DNA from: Kingdonia uniflora
Taxonomy: Eukaryota; Streptophyta; Magnoliopsida; Ranunculales; Circaeasteraceae
Assembly (NCBI GenBank): GCA_014058105.1
Contig: JACGCM010000940.1
Span: 558,001-622,000 of the forward strand
Length of the DNA: 64,000 bases
Direction: 5' to 3'
Shown piece by piece: positions 22,580 through 33,987 of the stretch. A model generated the notes under the pieces. The model searched no databases and was not told where the DNA came from. It was given only the letters and a program-made list of their open reading frames with translations. A program made the position numbers and the translations under genes. How positions within the stretch are numbered: the first letter of the stretch is position 1; every line of letters starts with the position of its first letter.

Positions 22580-25500
22580 GGAGCCAGAGATTTAGAAGTG
22601 GGGGTGCCGGGAATTCGGGGGCTTTTTTTGGGGCATTTAAGGGGGTATTTGGTAATTTTACTTATATTAATTTCCAAATGCATATTCTCTTGTGGGCTTC
22701 AACTCTTAAAACTCTTCCCAACTCAACTAGGCTTGGGATGGAGCTGGGCTGTTACTTTACTCACACCTCTTTGAGCTATAAAAGCTCTCACACCCCTCTC
22801 CTTATTCCCAACCTAAATGGTCCCATCTGCATTCTTTTTAATAAACCTTCTCAAATCTTCAGAAAAGTCTTTAGGCATGATTTCAACAAAATCTCCACCA
22901 GGGTTTAATCGTGCCACATGGTCTGCAACCCTATTTGTTTTTCTAAATGTATGTCTAATGTCAAAAGACTCCATCATATTGGTAAGAGTCCAAATTCTCC
23001 CCGTTGTGTAGTTAGCTGTCCAAGGATGAGGTCCAGGCTTAAAAAAGTACCCCACAATAGTTGCAGAATAATTAACCACACACACTTTAATAATTCTATG
23101 TTTCACAGCGAGGTTGAGGCCAGCTTCAACAGCTAGCAGTTCCAAAAGAGGCACAAAGTCTGTGTCAGAAGAACCAGCACCAGCACCAGCACCAATGGGG
23201 GTACCCTGAAAGTCCCTGATAACAGCTCCATACCCTCCAACTCCATTACAGAGAGATCCATCTGTATTAACTGCATGCACATCCTGGGGAGCAGGTTCCC
23301 ATTTGCAGTACTTAGGTCTTCTGACAGTACACTCTGCATTTATATTCCACCTGCCAATGGTTCTGTTATAATGATTCTCAATTAACACAATATCTTATAA
23401 ACAACTTTATCTTTTATTTCTGTAATAAGAAGCTCAAAAGGAATATTTGGAGTTTGTGATCCCTGAAATATTCTCTTTTTTCTCTCAATCCTCACATGGT
23501 AGATGAAGCTATTGAAAGTTAACTTCTTGAGAGTTGCTACTGCATCACAGCTTCAATTTCCAGTGTTCCTGCTATAGTCCACAAAAGAGAGAAGTTTAGT
23601 CTATAATTCGGAAAAAAGGGCAAGAACTACATAAGCGTTCTTCATCTTCTTCACTGCCTACACAAAACACTCACCTTACCTCCTGAACAGTACCTCAAGT
23701 AATGAGCTTATCTTGGGTTTTCAGGGTTCCTTTTAGAGCAAGTCAGGATATGAAGCTGTGTCTAGGGATAGAACCATTAAACCGAGCCAACTTTCTCCAG
23801 TTAACTCTTTCTCGGCAGTGTCTCAGTTTTCATAAGTTGACTTCAGGCTGTAAACCCCTTTAGGGTTAGCAGTCCACACAACTTGGTCATCACACCTTTT
23901 ATGAGTCTTGACATTATGCAAAAGAGAAGTAGTCTCGCCCAGAATATGGCTATAGTGATCAGACATACTCCAGCTACTATTCTGAATAAGACAACTAATT
24001 CTAACATGGATATTAAGGTTAGAATCATATTGAAATTGGGGAGTGAATCTGGGTATAAGAATACCTAAGGGGTGCCAAGGGTCACTCTATTTCCTATGAG
24101 ATCTAGAGTACAATTGCTAGCTTCTTATTTGTATTTCAAGATTTTCTTACAATACCAAGAGGTTTCTTTAGGGACTTTTAAATGCCAATAATTGTTTCCT
24201 ATAACGTTTTTTTAATCCAGTCCACCCAAATAGTGTCCATATCAGAAACAATAGCTCAAATATGTCTCATGATAGAGATCTTATTGCAAATTCTTAGGTC
24301 TCTAACAGCTAGCCCCCCTTCATCAAGGGGATGACAAGTATCGGTTCATCCCAGGAAAAGACTTAGCAATGCCAATCCCAACCCAGAGAAGATTCCTACA
24401 CATGTTATTAAGCTTAACAATCACTTTTTGAGGGAGAATAAATCAAGTTGTCCACTAGTATGCATACTACTGATACACTTTTCAGCAATTGGAGTCTACC
24501 TGCATACGACAAGTACTTACATTTCCAAGACTTAATCCTATAATGAATATGCAGTCACTATAATTAAGTCTGATAGAGATAAGAGGGAGACCTAAATACT
24601 TGTCAGGAAGAGTTCCAATGGTACAACCAAGAACATCTCTAACTTGACTTACAAGAGTTGTTACTATACTAGCTGTGTAGATTTGACTTTTATCAAGGTT
24701 AACTTCCAGCCCTGCAAGCCTATTGAAGTTAAAGAGGGAGTCAGCAAGTGCTTAAGCTGACATAGTGTCTCTTCCCATGAAGACTATAAGGTCATCTGCA
24801 AAACAAAGATGTGTGATACAAGGATCATCACGTTTGGGGTTGAGAGTGTACATCTTTTGATTGACTTGTTGAATCATAATTTTGTTAGAAACCTCTATAG
24901 CCAATACAAACAAGGGGACAGGTTCCCCTTGTCTTAGCCCCCTCTTCCCCTTAAAGTACCCAAAGGAACTCCATTGACATTTATAGTGTATCTAGGGGTT
25001 CACTCCTAAAAGGTCCCTTATCTCTATGATAATTTCTTAGCAGCTTATGAGTGTTATCATGATATTGTCTTGAATAGCTCCCCCTGACCAAGATTAGTTG
25101 CTACTCACTAAAACTTTAATATACTTCGTCATTTTGTTAGTGATTATCTTAGCAAGTCTTTTTACAAAACAAAGAAGTAAAACCATTAGGGCTTGGAGCC
25201 TTATCATCCCCAATCTTATAAAAAGCTCCTATGACTTTTCTCTATATGACCCCACGTGTTGACCCTATACAAAGGAACAAACAAACTCAGTTTCATCAAT
25301 TAACTTAGCCTGCACACTAATGACTTTGTCCATTTTGTTAAGGACAGTAATAATATTTACAAACAAGGGGTCCCAATACAGCAAGATTCTGCCACACTTC
25401 GCCCCATCTCTATAATAGCACCTAGTGTGTTATATAGAATCGCTCCATACTCAGCGCCAGCTAACTCATGCTAGGAGTTATGTTGCTAAATGAGGATTGG

Positions 25501-25972
25501 ATCTCACTCCACCCTCTACACATCCCCTGAACAATGTCCAACATCTTATCAGCCTTAAGTTTAGTTTCAACAATCCTCACAATACCTAAATTGTATTTAG
25601 AGATAAGTTTATTAATTTCTTTTTGCTTCAGGGAATCTTATACCCCCCTTGTATTCCAGCAAGGAAGATTACACATCATAAACAAGTTTAAGTTTAGATT
25701 TACTTGCTCCCAGTCTGGTCCCCTCAAGAGGAATGATTCTACTAACCAACTTTTCTATATCTTTAACAGCCCTCCTCAGGATAGAATGTTCCATCTCAAC
25801 ACCTGTTATAACATACTGCATGCCCTCCTTCATCTCCTCAAGCTCAGCATAAACAATGTCCTGAAGATCCATATGAGGGTAAGAGCATTAAGAACCCCAT
25901 AATCTTGACAGCCTGCACAAACAACAAACAAATTAGGGAAATCACTCCAGCTCTCCCTGGTCCAGTGGTCAC

Positions 25973-26300
25973 CCCTAGTTAGAGAACAACCAGACAAACA
26001 GTTTGACCAGGGGGTACAATCTGCACACTTCCCAGTTCTCAAACTTCAGTCTAAAAGACCCCTTCCGGAGGTGAGAGCACTCCGTCCCTCACTGAAAGTA
26101 TTTTTTCTCATGGTGACACTTATAGGAAGCTGTCCCGGGAGGCTGCAAAGTCCATCCAAAATAGGCTCTTATGCTCTAAATCTCAATCATCCCTAGTTAG
26201 AGCACGATTTGACACACAGTTTGGTCAGGGACTGCAAGATGTACACTTCCCAGTTCTCAAACTCCAGTCTAAAAGGCATTTTCTGGGGGTGATCTCACAA
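25973..26300. repeat. Imperfect tandem duplication, period 218 bp
   Basis: The phrase ccctagttagag.. at 25973 recurs at 26191. Both copies run into cacttcccagttctcaaact and then cagtctaaaag. About 100 bases are shared with several substitutions. It lies inside the rearranged middle of the surrounding LINE. Confidence 0.75.
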
Positions 26301-27790
26301 AAAAAAAGTCTAGTGTGTTAAGCTACATGTTGTGAGTAATAATAGCCTCCAAGTTCCCTGTTGTAGAAACAAACAGACAGGGTGAGTGTAAATACTCACT
26401 CTCAATGGTGAAGTACCCCGCATGGCCTACATGACTCTGGGGTTGCACTTAACAGAAAACCACTTCTCCAATTTTGTTAAGACCACAGCAAGGTTGCACT
26501 CTCCCTCACTATAGCTCACTCCCCTCAAAAATTTCACTACTAGAAACTAGAGTGTTAATCCCCATACTGCTAGTGAGAACAATAATCCATGTGCCTGCAT
26601 CATGAACAATGGTTAGTAAAAACATATCTCCCAACTTCTTAAACCTGACCTAGAGAGATTTTCATCTTTTTGTGGTGTGATTGAGCTGGTTCCCTTACTC
26701 TCTCCCCTCTTATCTTCACAAAGGTTGTGTTATGCATTATGACTAGGTGATTTTCTGGCCTTCTCTTCTGTGGAGCCTTCTCCATTCTGTTCTTGGCTAA
26801 GGTTAGACTGGTTTTTCTTGAGATATTGGTTGTCAGGACTTCCATACTCCTTGTCAAGTTCACTCAGAGCTATACTTTCCCTCTCAATTCTTTTTCTCCT
26901 GGCTTTTCTTTTTATGGTTTTTTTTTGAGTTGGTGAGATTGAGGTATTTTCTGTCAGATTCAGAATCAACTTCTTCTCTAGTCTTTGTATCTACCATATC
27001 TTCATTAGCATTCGCGCCATCTTTCTTGTGTTTTTCCTTGTTTTGTTGTCCCCCTTCTTCTTTGTTATTGCTAGGCTTCTGTTCCTCTCCATTTTCCTTT
27101 TCCGCTTCACCAAACTCTTCTCGATGATTCTTGGGTACAAGGCTTAAAAAGGTGGAGACGGTGAATGCTTGGTGTGGTGGAGGCGGCGTAGAGCTGTCAA
27201 TCGGACCCGAACACGATAGCCCGACCCGAACCCGACCTGCTATAAACGGGTTTGGGTTCACCCTTGACGGGTTTGGGTCATAAATGGGTTGACACACTAG
27301 ACACGAGCAGGAAGCAGGTCGGGTTAGTGTTCTGAAATTTGACTCACAGGTTGACCCGCTAACCCGTTAGTATTGTAATTTTATTTGGGCTCACAACCAT
27401 TAGGTCTTTTCTCTATATGGTATTTAGTCATTTTGATGTAACCTAAACTCTAAAGAGTCAAATAAACCTCATTTGCTCTCCGCCCTCTCTCTCTCTCTCT
27501 CACGGTCACTACGAAAGTATAAACCTCATATGAATTCTGAAGGTCCTAAACCTCATAGAATAAAAAGGTCATATTTTAGAGCCCATACCTTTGGGGAATG
27601 TGTTGTTACTGTGGCCAAACATATTGCATTTATAACATCTGACTGAATTCAGTTGACTGTAAAAACTTTGCCCAAGTTGTAGATGTAGAATGGTTGGTAG
27701 AGGTCTAGATCCCTCCACCTCAACTAGAACCCTTGCATAAGAGTTATTGGGATTCTTTTCAATAGCTTTGTCTAATTTGAAAGGCTTTCG

Positions 27791-27892
27791 CACAATGCTA
27801 GCTGTTCTTGCAATTCTATCATGATCCCTCATGTCTACATACACAATGCTAGTTGTTCTTGCAATTCCATCATGATTCCTCATGTCTACATG
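27791..27892 (-). repeat. 51-bp in-frame tandem duplication within LINE ORF1
   Basis: The block starting cacaatgcta at 27791 repeats at 27842. In the ORF1 protein this gives two 17-residue units, HVDMRNHDGIARTTSIV and YVDMRDHDRIARTASIV, in the linker before the zinc knuckle. The reading frame is preserved. Confidence 0.85.
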
Positions 27893-28519
27893 TATATTTT
27901 TCCGGTTCACCCATAGGGGCAATGGAGTAAGGTTATTCCATTCCATCTGTATAAATGGTCTCCAAGGTTGGGTGTAGAAGAGGCTGCTGGCTATGTGTTG
28001 GGATCCTAACTCTATCACTCCCTCTCTATTCTCATTGCACAAAAATCTAAAGAATAATAGATTGAAACCTTGAGTAGTCATCTCAAAATTGCCTTTAAGA
28101 CCTCACAGTTTGGTGAAAGTATTCTTCATAAACATTTAGGACAGTTTTTTACATATAAAGTTCCCTTATAAAAACTTCTCACATTTCTTGTTGTTATCCT
28201 CCACATACTTTTATGTACTAGGACAGTATGTGCTCCTCTTTAAAGCCCTAATAGAATACGTAAGGATAGTTGCGCGTAGTGAAACATCAGATATATGTAC
28301 ATTTTGCGACTTATGCAGAAAAAAACATAATCATTTTGCAAATTCCATCTCGGTGTAAAGGAATATAGTTGTGAGAATAATAACTAGCTGCGATTCGATG
28401 GGATCGATCCCGATACTATGAGTCAACTTCATCCGAAGGGAAAACTTTTTCTTTTTTTTTGGTTTGTGAAGTTGCACTTCACTCTCTTGGAACCAACTTC
28501 AAATATTTGGTTTCTGCAG

Positions 28520-28624
28520 GCACATGAATTTCAATATGCTATGGGCTTTGCAGAACCTGCAAGTTTTGTTTTGGAGCATCATTCCAAGTATGAACGCTTC
28601 CTGAAAGACTTACCATACAGTTAA
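28520..28624 (+). CDS. Candidate terminal exon of unknown gene
   Basis: A strong acceptor (ttggtttctgcag, ending at 28519) precedes an open stretch that reads AHEFQYAMGFAEPASFVLEH and continues for 14 more residues to a TAA at 28622-28624. Composition is gene-like (balanced, few rare residues), unlike the surrounding AT-rich noise. It is followed by T-rich text that looks like a 3' UTR. I do not recognise the protein. It could be an alternative last exon of the NFD6-like gene, with the LINE at 22580-28090 in the intron between, or the end of a separate gene. The longer open frame that begins at 28418 is probably intron read-through. Confidence 0.4.
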   Translation, partial: AHEFQYAMGFAEPASFVLEHHSKYERFLKDLPYS

Positions 28625-29207
28625 TATTTTTTTGAGAAAGCAATATAGGATGGTGAAGCTTTTATTACTTCCATATGATAGATGCATGTGTACTGTATAC
28701 TTTAGTTGTTAAGGTCCTTCAAGATTGAGATGTGCAAGTTCAAGTTTGTGCAACTGCAAGCCAAATTCTCTTTACTGTTGGAGCCCACACACTCATTTGT
28801 CTAGCCTGTATCTTGCTTAGGGAATTGCATGCTATGTTGTTTTAGATAGATGTGTATAACTTGCCTTTGTTTTAGTTAAAGACACAACCTTGGTTGAAAC
28901 TTTTGAATTATACCTGTGACCCGAAGTTTTTGAAGTCGGGTTCATAGGTACAAAAGGAAAGATAAAGAAAATCATTTAATAGTTGTGAAACTCTAAAATT
29001 TAGATCCTTGTGAAAATTCCGTTTGGGTAGTGTCTTTTCAATATTCTTAGGTAACCTTTTGAGCATGTAAAAGTATCCAAAGACACTAGTTGTGAGAATC
29101 TCCATTTTCTTTTCCTCCGCAATTGCTTTTCGACAGTTAGTGAAACCATGCTGTAAAAATGGTGTTTTGATTGCTGAAGTGTATTGACTATAGAAGCTTC
29201 CTAAGTT
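28625..29207. other. Gene-less spacer
   Basis: Likely 3' UTR followed by spacer. A 65-codon minus-strand frame (29105-28908) shows no recognisable motif. Nothing else was seen. Confidence 0.4.
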
Positions 29208-29814
29208 GTTTTGACATGGCTTGTTGTTGGATTACGGCTCAAAACAGACAAAGTCGTTCGAACGAGTCGTAAAGTCGTTCGAACGAAAAAGCTTCTGTTG
29301 AAGTCGTTCGAACGAGACTTAGGTCGTTTAAACGAAAAATGCTCTGTTTGTTTTTTGTTTAAGTTCGTTCTGAAGGGGATATATTCCAAAGCGATGGTTT
29401 GTCTCGTGATGCGTACTTCGCTGTTGACCTAATAGAAAGTCTATAAATTTAGAGTGAGTTAAAAGCCTCTGTACAGTGAGAGAAAAGAGTTAAAGAGATA
29501 AAATGGAGAAATCTAGGGTTTTACTCTGGAGAGATTTTTTGGGTTTTCTTTCTAGGGTTTCATGCTAGGGATTATCTGTAAGAGTAGAGGTGAGATAGAG
29601 TGATCTCTGGAACTTTTTGTAACCCTAATTGATAATAGATTCGTCGTGCTTGTCAGGGGTGATTTTGATACTTTTTTGGTTTCCACCTAAATTTAAACCT
29701 TGTGTATGTGTTGATTGCTTTGGATTGAATTCTCTGTGCTTAGAGTTAGATCTTCGGTTCTTGCTCAATCGTATTGTGCTTCCACGTTACGGTTTGCCCC
29801 TTTGATTTCCTAAC
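29208..29814 (+). mobile_element. LTR-like sequence with palindrome array
   Basis: The stretch begins tgttttgaca and ends cctaaca, so TG..CA ends are possible. It has a transcription-start-like region and an A/T-rich 3' third with repeated tagggtttt and gattg phrases, as in many plant LTRs. No coding sequence or matching second LTR lies nearby, so it would be a solo LTR. It contains the 12-bp palindrome TCGTTCGAACGA at 29254, 29275 and 29304 and a variant at 29324. No 5-bp target duplication was found, so the boundaries are approximate. Confidence 0.45.
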
Positions 29815-29948
29815 ACTTGTAGTCTCAAGCCTATGACAAGCCTATGACTGTGTTATTTAAGATTTCTTGAGGTTGCTATTGTAAATAAAATTTACTTGTA
29901 CATAGAGAGGTTGGGCTGGAAATAAATTTTCATTTACTTTATTTAGTT

Positions 29949-32316
29949 ATCATGAACCATTGTCAATGGCAGCTTTGTCAGCTTATCTTTTGCACAAGAG
30001 CATTGCTCCTCTTTTAGGAAGAGGGGCTAATTGTGGCTAGATCATTTATGCTCTCTATAGGTGTAGAAATTGGGTTTAGTACTCAAGCTTTCACTTCCTC
30101 TTACAGTTTACAATAATTTGATAGTGACTGTGCATCACCTGAACCCCACGGTCACAATCAATTGAAAAAAAGTCCTCATTTTTAGCCTGAGACTTGAGTT
30201 GTCCTATCGGACTTTCGTAGTCCCACATAGCTCTAGATTCACTTTAAGCTCCTTTTTTTTGATAAATGTAAATTTATTGATGAAAGGAACCGGGATACAA
30301 AAAAGAAAAAACACAAGCAACTCCAAGAGGAGAAAGGACACTAAAAGCCGCCTAGAAACAACCCCACGCCAACAAGCCATGTCAAATAGAACCAGTTATA
30401 GTTTCCTTCCACTTCACTGTAAGAGACTCGAAGGGAATCCCTGACAAATCCGTCGCAACTTTCCTCCACTAGAAAATAAGAGATTTAATAGAAATTGTGA
30501 TAGAAGCTTTAGAATTATCTATCCCTTCGAATTTTCTTGAATTACGTTCAAGCCAAATAGCTCACATCACCGCAAAGGGAAGAAAGCGCCATAACATCTT
30601 ACCATGGCCGACAAGGTCACTCGTTTTCCAATAAGTTAAGAGCTCTTTAACATTTTTAAAATGCGGTTACGAGATAACAGCTCTGGTAAAGAGATCAATC
30701 TAAATACTCTTCGCGAAAGGGCAAAAAAGAAAAAGATGATCAATGGACTCCCCATCCTTTTTACACAGAGTAAAAACTGATCACAAGAACTTTGCGTTTA
30801 CGAAGATTATCAATGGTAAAGGTTTTATTCAAGAACAAAGTCCAAGTAAAAAAATCCACCTTAGAAGGCAGTTTAGGAACCTAAATACTCTTTAAAGAAA
30901 AGTTATGAGAGTATCATGGGTAGAATTATCTAAAGCCTTGCAGAAAGTCTTCACCGAGAACAAACCTTTGATGTACTCAATCCAGATCATCCTATCCTCT
31001 TCTTCTTCCCCAGGCGATAATGAAAGCTAGTCAGTTTCTCCAAAAGAGAAGATACCAGGTCCAATTCCCAATCATTCAAGTTTCTATGAAAACCGAGATT
31101 CTAAAACATACTAGTATGCCCCAAGTTTATCACCTCTTGAACTGATCTCTCATGATTGTCTGATAAGGAGAATAACAAAGGATACAAATCTTTAAGCGAG
31201 GAATCAAGGAGCCACCGGTCTTCCCAAAATCTCACCTTGTTACCCACTCCCACTATAATTCTAACACCTTTACCGAAACTCACTGATCTTTATCATTCCT
31301 CTCACACCCCACATCCCACACCCGAAAGCCTCAACAACTTCTCTATTACTCCACCCGAAATCTTTCGCTCCAAATCTAGAGATAATAACTTTTTTCCACA
31401 ACTTGTCTTCTTCTTACCCGAATCTCCATAACCATTTACCTAACAAAGCCTCGTTCATTTTAGACAACTTCTTGATCCCCAACCCTCCATCCTCTCTAGA
31501 CCTACAAACTTGCTTCCAGCCGACTTGATGAATCTCCTGCACGGGTCCTCTAACAAGATCCCAACTTGTGAAAACCTCATAGATTGGAAATAGATTTTGG
31601 CTAGCCATTGTCACATTTATCAAACAAACAGAGTTTGTGCACATTCTTCTACCACATTCAGTGGACATATACAAGGTGTTGGCCTGTTTCTTCTTAAGGA
31701 TGACATGTGTTGGGCTATGCCTAAGACTATGGCAGCAATTTTTTGTAGCTGTCCAAGGTTGAGTTGTCCTCTAGGGCCTAAGACTCTGGAGAGTTGAATC
31801 TCTTGCATTGAGTCCGGACTCTGCATATTATTTCCCTGGTAGATTTGTAGTATTCTCCAGTTTCAAGGAGTGTTGGATTGCTTAGCTCTTGTATATTTAC
31901 AAGTCTGTTTTGAATAATCATCATAATTTTGTTTTCTATGAAGTTACATAACCCTCTTTGTACTCTTTGTCCTTTTGGATATTGATGTTTTCATTATCCA
32001 AACATTTGATTATTCAAAATAGAGCAATGAGCTTCTTGCCAGCAATGGTTGATAAGATTAAGTTAGTGGAGGATGTCTTATGTGTCATCCATATCTTAAA
32101 AATAATAGTTCAGCTTGCTAGGAAATGGAGCTAGAAGGACAAAATACCTATATCTGGTATGTGGCTTAAAGGGAATGTTAATGACCAAAGTTGGATAGAA
32201 ATGCTTATTAATTGTACTAAACCTATTCCGATCTTTGAAAGAAAGAAAATCCATTGGATTGGGAGGTTCTTTTTTGTGAAGTTTTTTTTCGACCTTCTAC
32301 TCTTAGTCCTCTAATT
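29949..32316 (+). repeat. Segmental duplication copy A (interrupted by a LINE)
   Basis: Copy A matches copy B (32677-33987) in three blocks. 29949-30246 matches 32677-32980 (for example tcaatggcagctttg and agatcatttatgct). 31534-31625 matches 32985-33078 (gcacgggtc..tctaacaagatc..aacttg). 31860-32316 matches 33610-33987 (caatggttgataagatta, gtggaggatg, agtcctctaat). Between blocks one and two, copy A holds a LINE that copy B lacks. The block at 31626-31855 is present in A only. Confidence 0.8.
30247..31533 (-). mobile_element. 5'-truncated LINE, precisely bounded by an empty site
   Basis: It starts with a poly-T (antisense poly-A) near 30254-30263 and runs collinear with the 3' third of the inner LINE at 10818-12090. 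The minus-strand pieces 31433-31101 and 31674-31414 match the RT-to-zinc-binding region ([42 protein letters not shown]). Its 5' end is abrupt at about 31533. The paralogous copy B reads straight through the junction (ctttaatcttctgcacggg at about 32972-32990), giving the pre-insertion state. A short target duplication of about 8 bases, aa[g/t]ctcct, is suggested at the two edges. Confidence 0.85.
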
Positions 32317-32670
32317 TTGGGATGTTGTTAAAGCGGATCTTAGGGAAGTAATGCAAGATTTTTTTTAGAATGGTTTTTTGGATTATTGCTCTAATTGTAC
32401 ATTTGTGACGTTGATCCCTTAGGTTGATGGGGCGTTTAATATCAAAGATTTTATACCTATTAGCTTGGTGAGTAGCATGTATAATATTATAGTGGAAGTT
32501 CTGGCTTGTAGAATTAAGGGAGTTATTGGTTCTTTAATTTTAGAAGAGCAATGAGCTTTTGTGTTTAGTAGACAGATTTTGGATGGGATTTTGGTAGCTA
32601 ACGAAAGTATTGATTTTAAAGTTAAGTCAGGGACTCCCGGTGTTGTGTAAAGTGGATATGGAAAAACATA
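32317..32670 (+). mobile_element. LINE RT fragment between the duplicated copies
   Basis: In plus-strand reading it matches the RT core of the inner [49 protein letters not shown] and VVCKVDMEK, with stops and a frameshift. Both ends are truncated. It has no poly-A tail, so it arrived by recombination or was part of the duplication event. It is opposite in strand to the LINE at 30247-31533. Confidence 0.8.
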
Positions 32671-33080
32671 CGATCATTAACCATCATCAATGGCAGCTTT
32701 GCCAGTTTATCTTTTGTGCAAGGGCACTGCCCCTCTTTAAGAAAAATGGACTTACTGTGGCAAGATCATTTATGCTTTCTATAGGTATAAAAATTGGGTT
32801 TAGTAGTCAAGCATTCACTTCCTCTTATCAGTTTATTTCCGAATAATATTGATAGTGACCGTGCAACTGCATTGAACACCGCGACCACAATCTTTTGAAG
32901 AAAAATCCTCACATTTGCCTGAGATCTTAATTTAGGTTCCCAACCGGACTTTTGTAGTCCCATATGGCTCTCGATTCACTTTAATCTTCTGCACGGGTCT
33001 TCTAACAAGATCACAACTTGAAAACATCTCATATATAGGAAATGGATTATGGATTGCCATTGTTATATTTATCAAACAGT

Positions 33081-33555
33081 AGGGCTGTCAATGGATCGGA
33101 TTCGGACCTGATCTTCTACAATCCGAATCCGATCCGAAAGTTTTGAAGTAACATCCATATCTAATCCAATCTAAAACTTTTATGGGTAAATTCGAATTCG
33201 ATCCAGTCCAAATCTAGGTTCGAGGATCAGAATCCAAAATCCGATCCGACCATAATTTTATTTGATGACTAAAAATGTTGATACAAAGGCTTGAGCCCAC
33301 GACCTTTCATGGATTTAAAGAACTAACTACCACTTAACCACATAATTGGATGTGTTATAAATTATTTTCTTATTGTATATAATATATTTTTAATTGTTTT
33401 AGAACATTAAAAGTAAAAATTTATTAATAAATTGATATATAACTTCGGATCGGATATTTATTGGATTGGACTAGGCACCATCCAAATCCAATCCAAAATT
33501 ATTTCAGATGTTCCTTAATCGGATCAGATTCGGATTGGAAAAAATGACATCCAGA
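33081..33555. mobile_element. Non-autonomous hAT/MITE-like element with tRNA-like core
   Basis: The left end reads agggctgtcaatggatcgga; the right end inverts to a related ggatgtcat..ccaatccgaatc text. Both ends are dominated by ggatcggattcgg-type words in opposite orientation. The same style of end (agggctgtc/agggttgttc) recurs at 27190 and 42393. The interior contains, on the minus strand, tRNA-like A and B boxes (see the separate entry). There is no coding sequence. Copy A lacks this insert at the matching site. Confidence 0.55.
33285..33342 (-). repeat. tRNA-like A box / B box module inside a repeat
   Basis: On the minus strand, tggttaagtgg (33340-33330) fits the RNA polymerase III A-box pattern TRGYNNARNNG. 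Gggctcaagcc (33299-33289) fits the B box GWTCRANNC with one mismatch. Spacing is about 30 bases, as in tRNA genes and SINEs. The acceptor and anticodon stems do not form a credible tRNA, so it is a tRNA-derived relic and not a tRNA gene. Confidence 0.45.
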
Positions 33556-33987
33556 TCTTAAAATAGAATCGGATTTCGAGGGGTGGGGGTGTCCTTATGT
33601 CATATTCAAGGAATGTTGGATTGCTTTTTTTATATTTATGAGTCTTTTCTGAATAATGATCATAGTTTTGCTTCCTATGGGGTTCATAACCCTCTCTATT
33701 GTTGCTTTAATAATCAAGATTTGCTTATTCAAAATAAAACGACGAGCTTTTGGTCAGCAATGGTTGATAAGATTAGGTTAGTGGAGGATGCCTTATGTGG
33801 TAGTTCTCCTCCTAAGCGTAGTCTGTGGCTTGAAGGGAATGTCAAAGGCCCCGAGTTAGATTTAGAAATGCTTATCAATTGTAATAAACCAATCCTCATC
33901 TTTGAATTGAAAGAAAACACTCATAGTGGGAGGTACTTTCTTGTGAAATTTTTCTTTGTTCTCGACCTTCTACTTCTAGTCCTCTAA

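Larger units (their letters stand above)
22580..28090 (-). mobile_element. Long decayed L1-like LINE (ORF1, RT, zinc-binding, RNase H)
   Basis: Minus-strand order: 28081-27569 is ORF1 with the retroposon gag-like N-terminal domain (..QPWRPFIQMEW..PLPLWV..) and a CCHC knuckle (CYKCNMFGHSNNTF). 27297-26640 is its Lys/Glu-rich tail. RT pieces follow, with a GLRQGEPVPLFV block near 24950 and an intact-looking CFADDLIVFMG motif near 24785-24815. The zinc-binding part at 24070-23500 contains SIPRHSFISWLALKGTLKTQ. A 191-codon RNase H frame (23388-22813) carries TDGSLCNGVGGYGAVIRD, an E in LLELLAVEAG and a terminal D in NRVADHVAR. The usual second Asp reads as Asn (CVVNYSATIV). The endonuclease is not recognisable, so the middle is deleted or rearranged. 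It is inactive. Confidence 0.82.
32677..33987 (+). repeat. Segmental duplication copy B (interrupted by a hAT/MITE-like element)
   Basis: This is the partner of copy A. Its 3' part (33583-33987) is an open frame of 134 codons, including VDKIRLVEDALCGSSPPKRS and LDLEMLINCNKPILIFELKE. In copy A the same region has stops and frameshifts. The balanced composition suggests a once-coding sequence, but I do not recognise the protein. Copy B lacks the copy-A LINE and has its own insertion at 33081-33555. Confidence 0.7.

Noticed and set aside
22817..23339. Several overlapping plus- and minus-strand frames in the RNase H region
   Set aside because: Only the 191-codon minus-strand frame has RNase H motifs; the others are shadows of it.
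29254..29335. Repeated TCGTTCGAACGA units as a CRISPR-like array
   Set aside because: Units are only 12 bp, spacing is irregular, the DNA is plant nuclear, and no cas genes are present. Treated as a palindrome array in an LTR-like sequence.
33285..33342. Functional tRNA gene on the minus strand
   Set aside because: A and B boxes are recognisable, but the stems and an anticodon arm do not form, and the sequence is embedded in a repeat.
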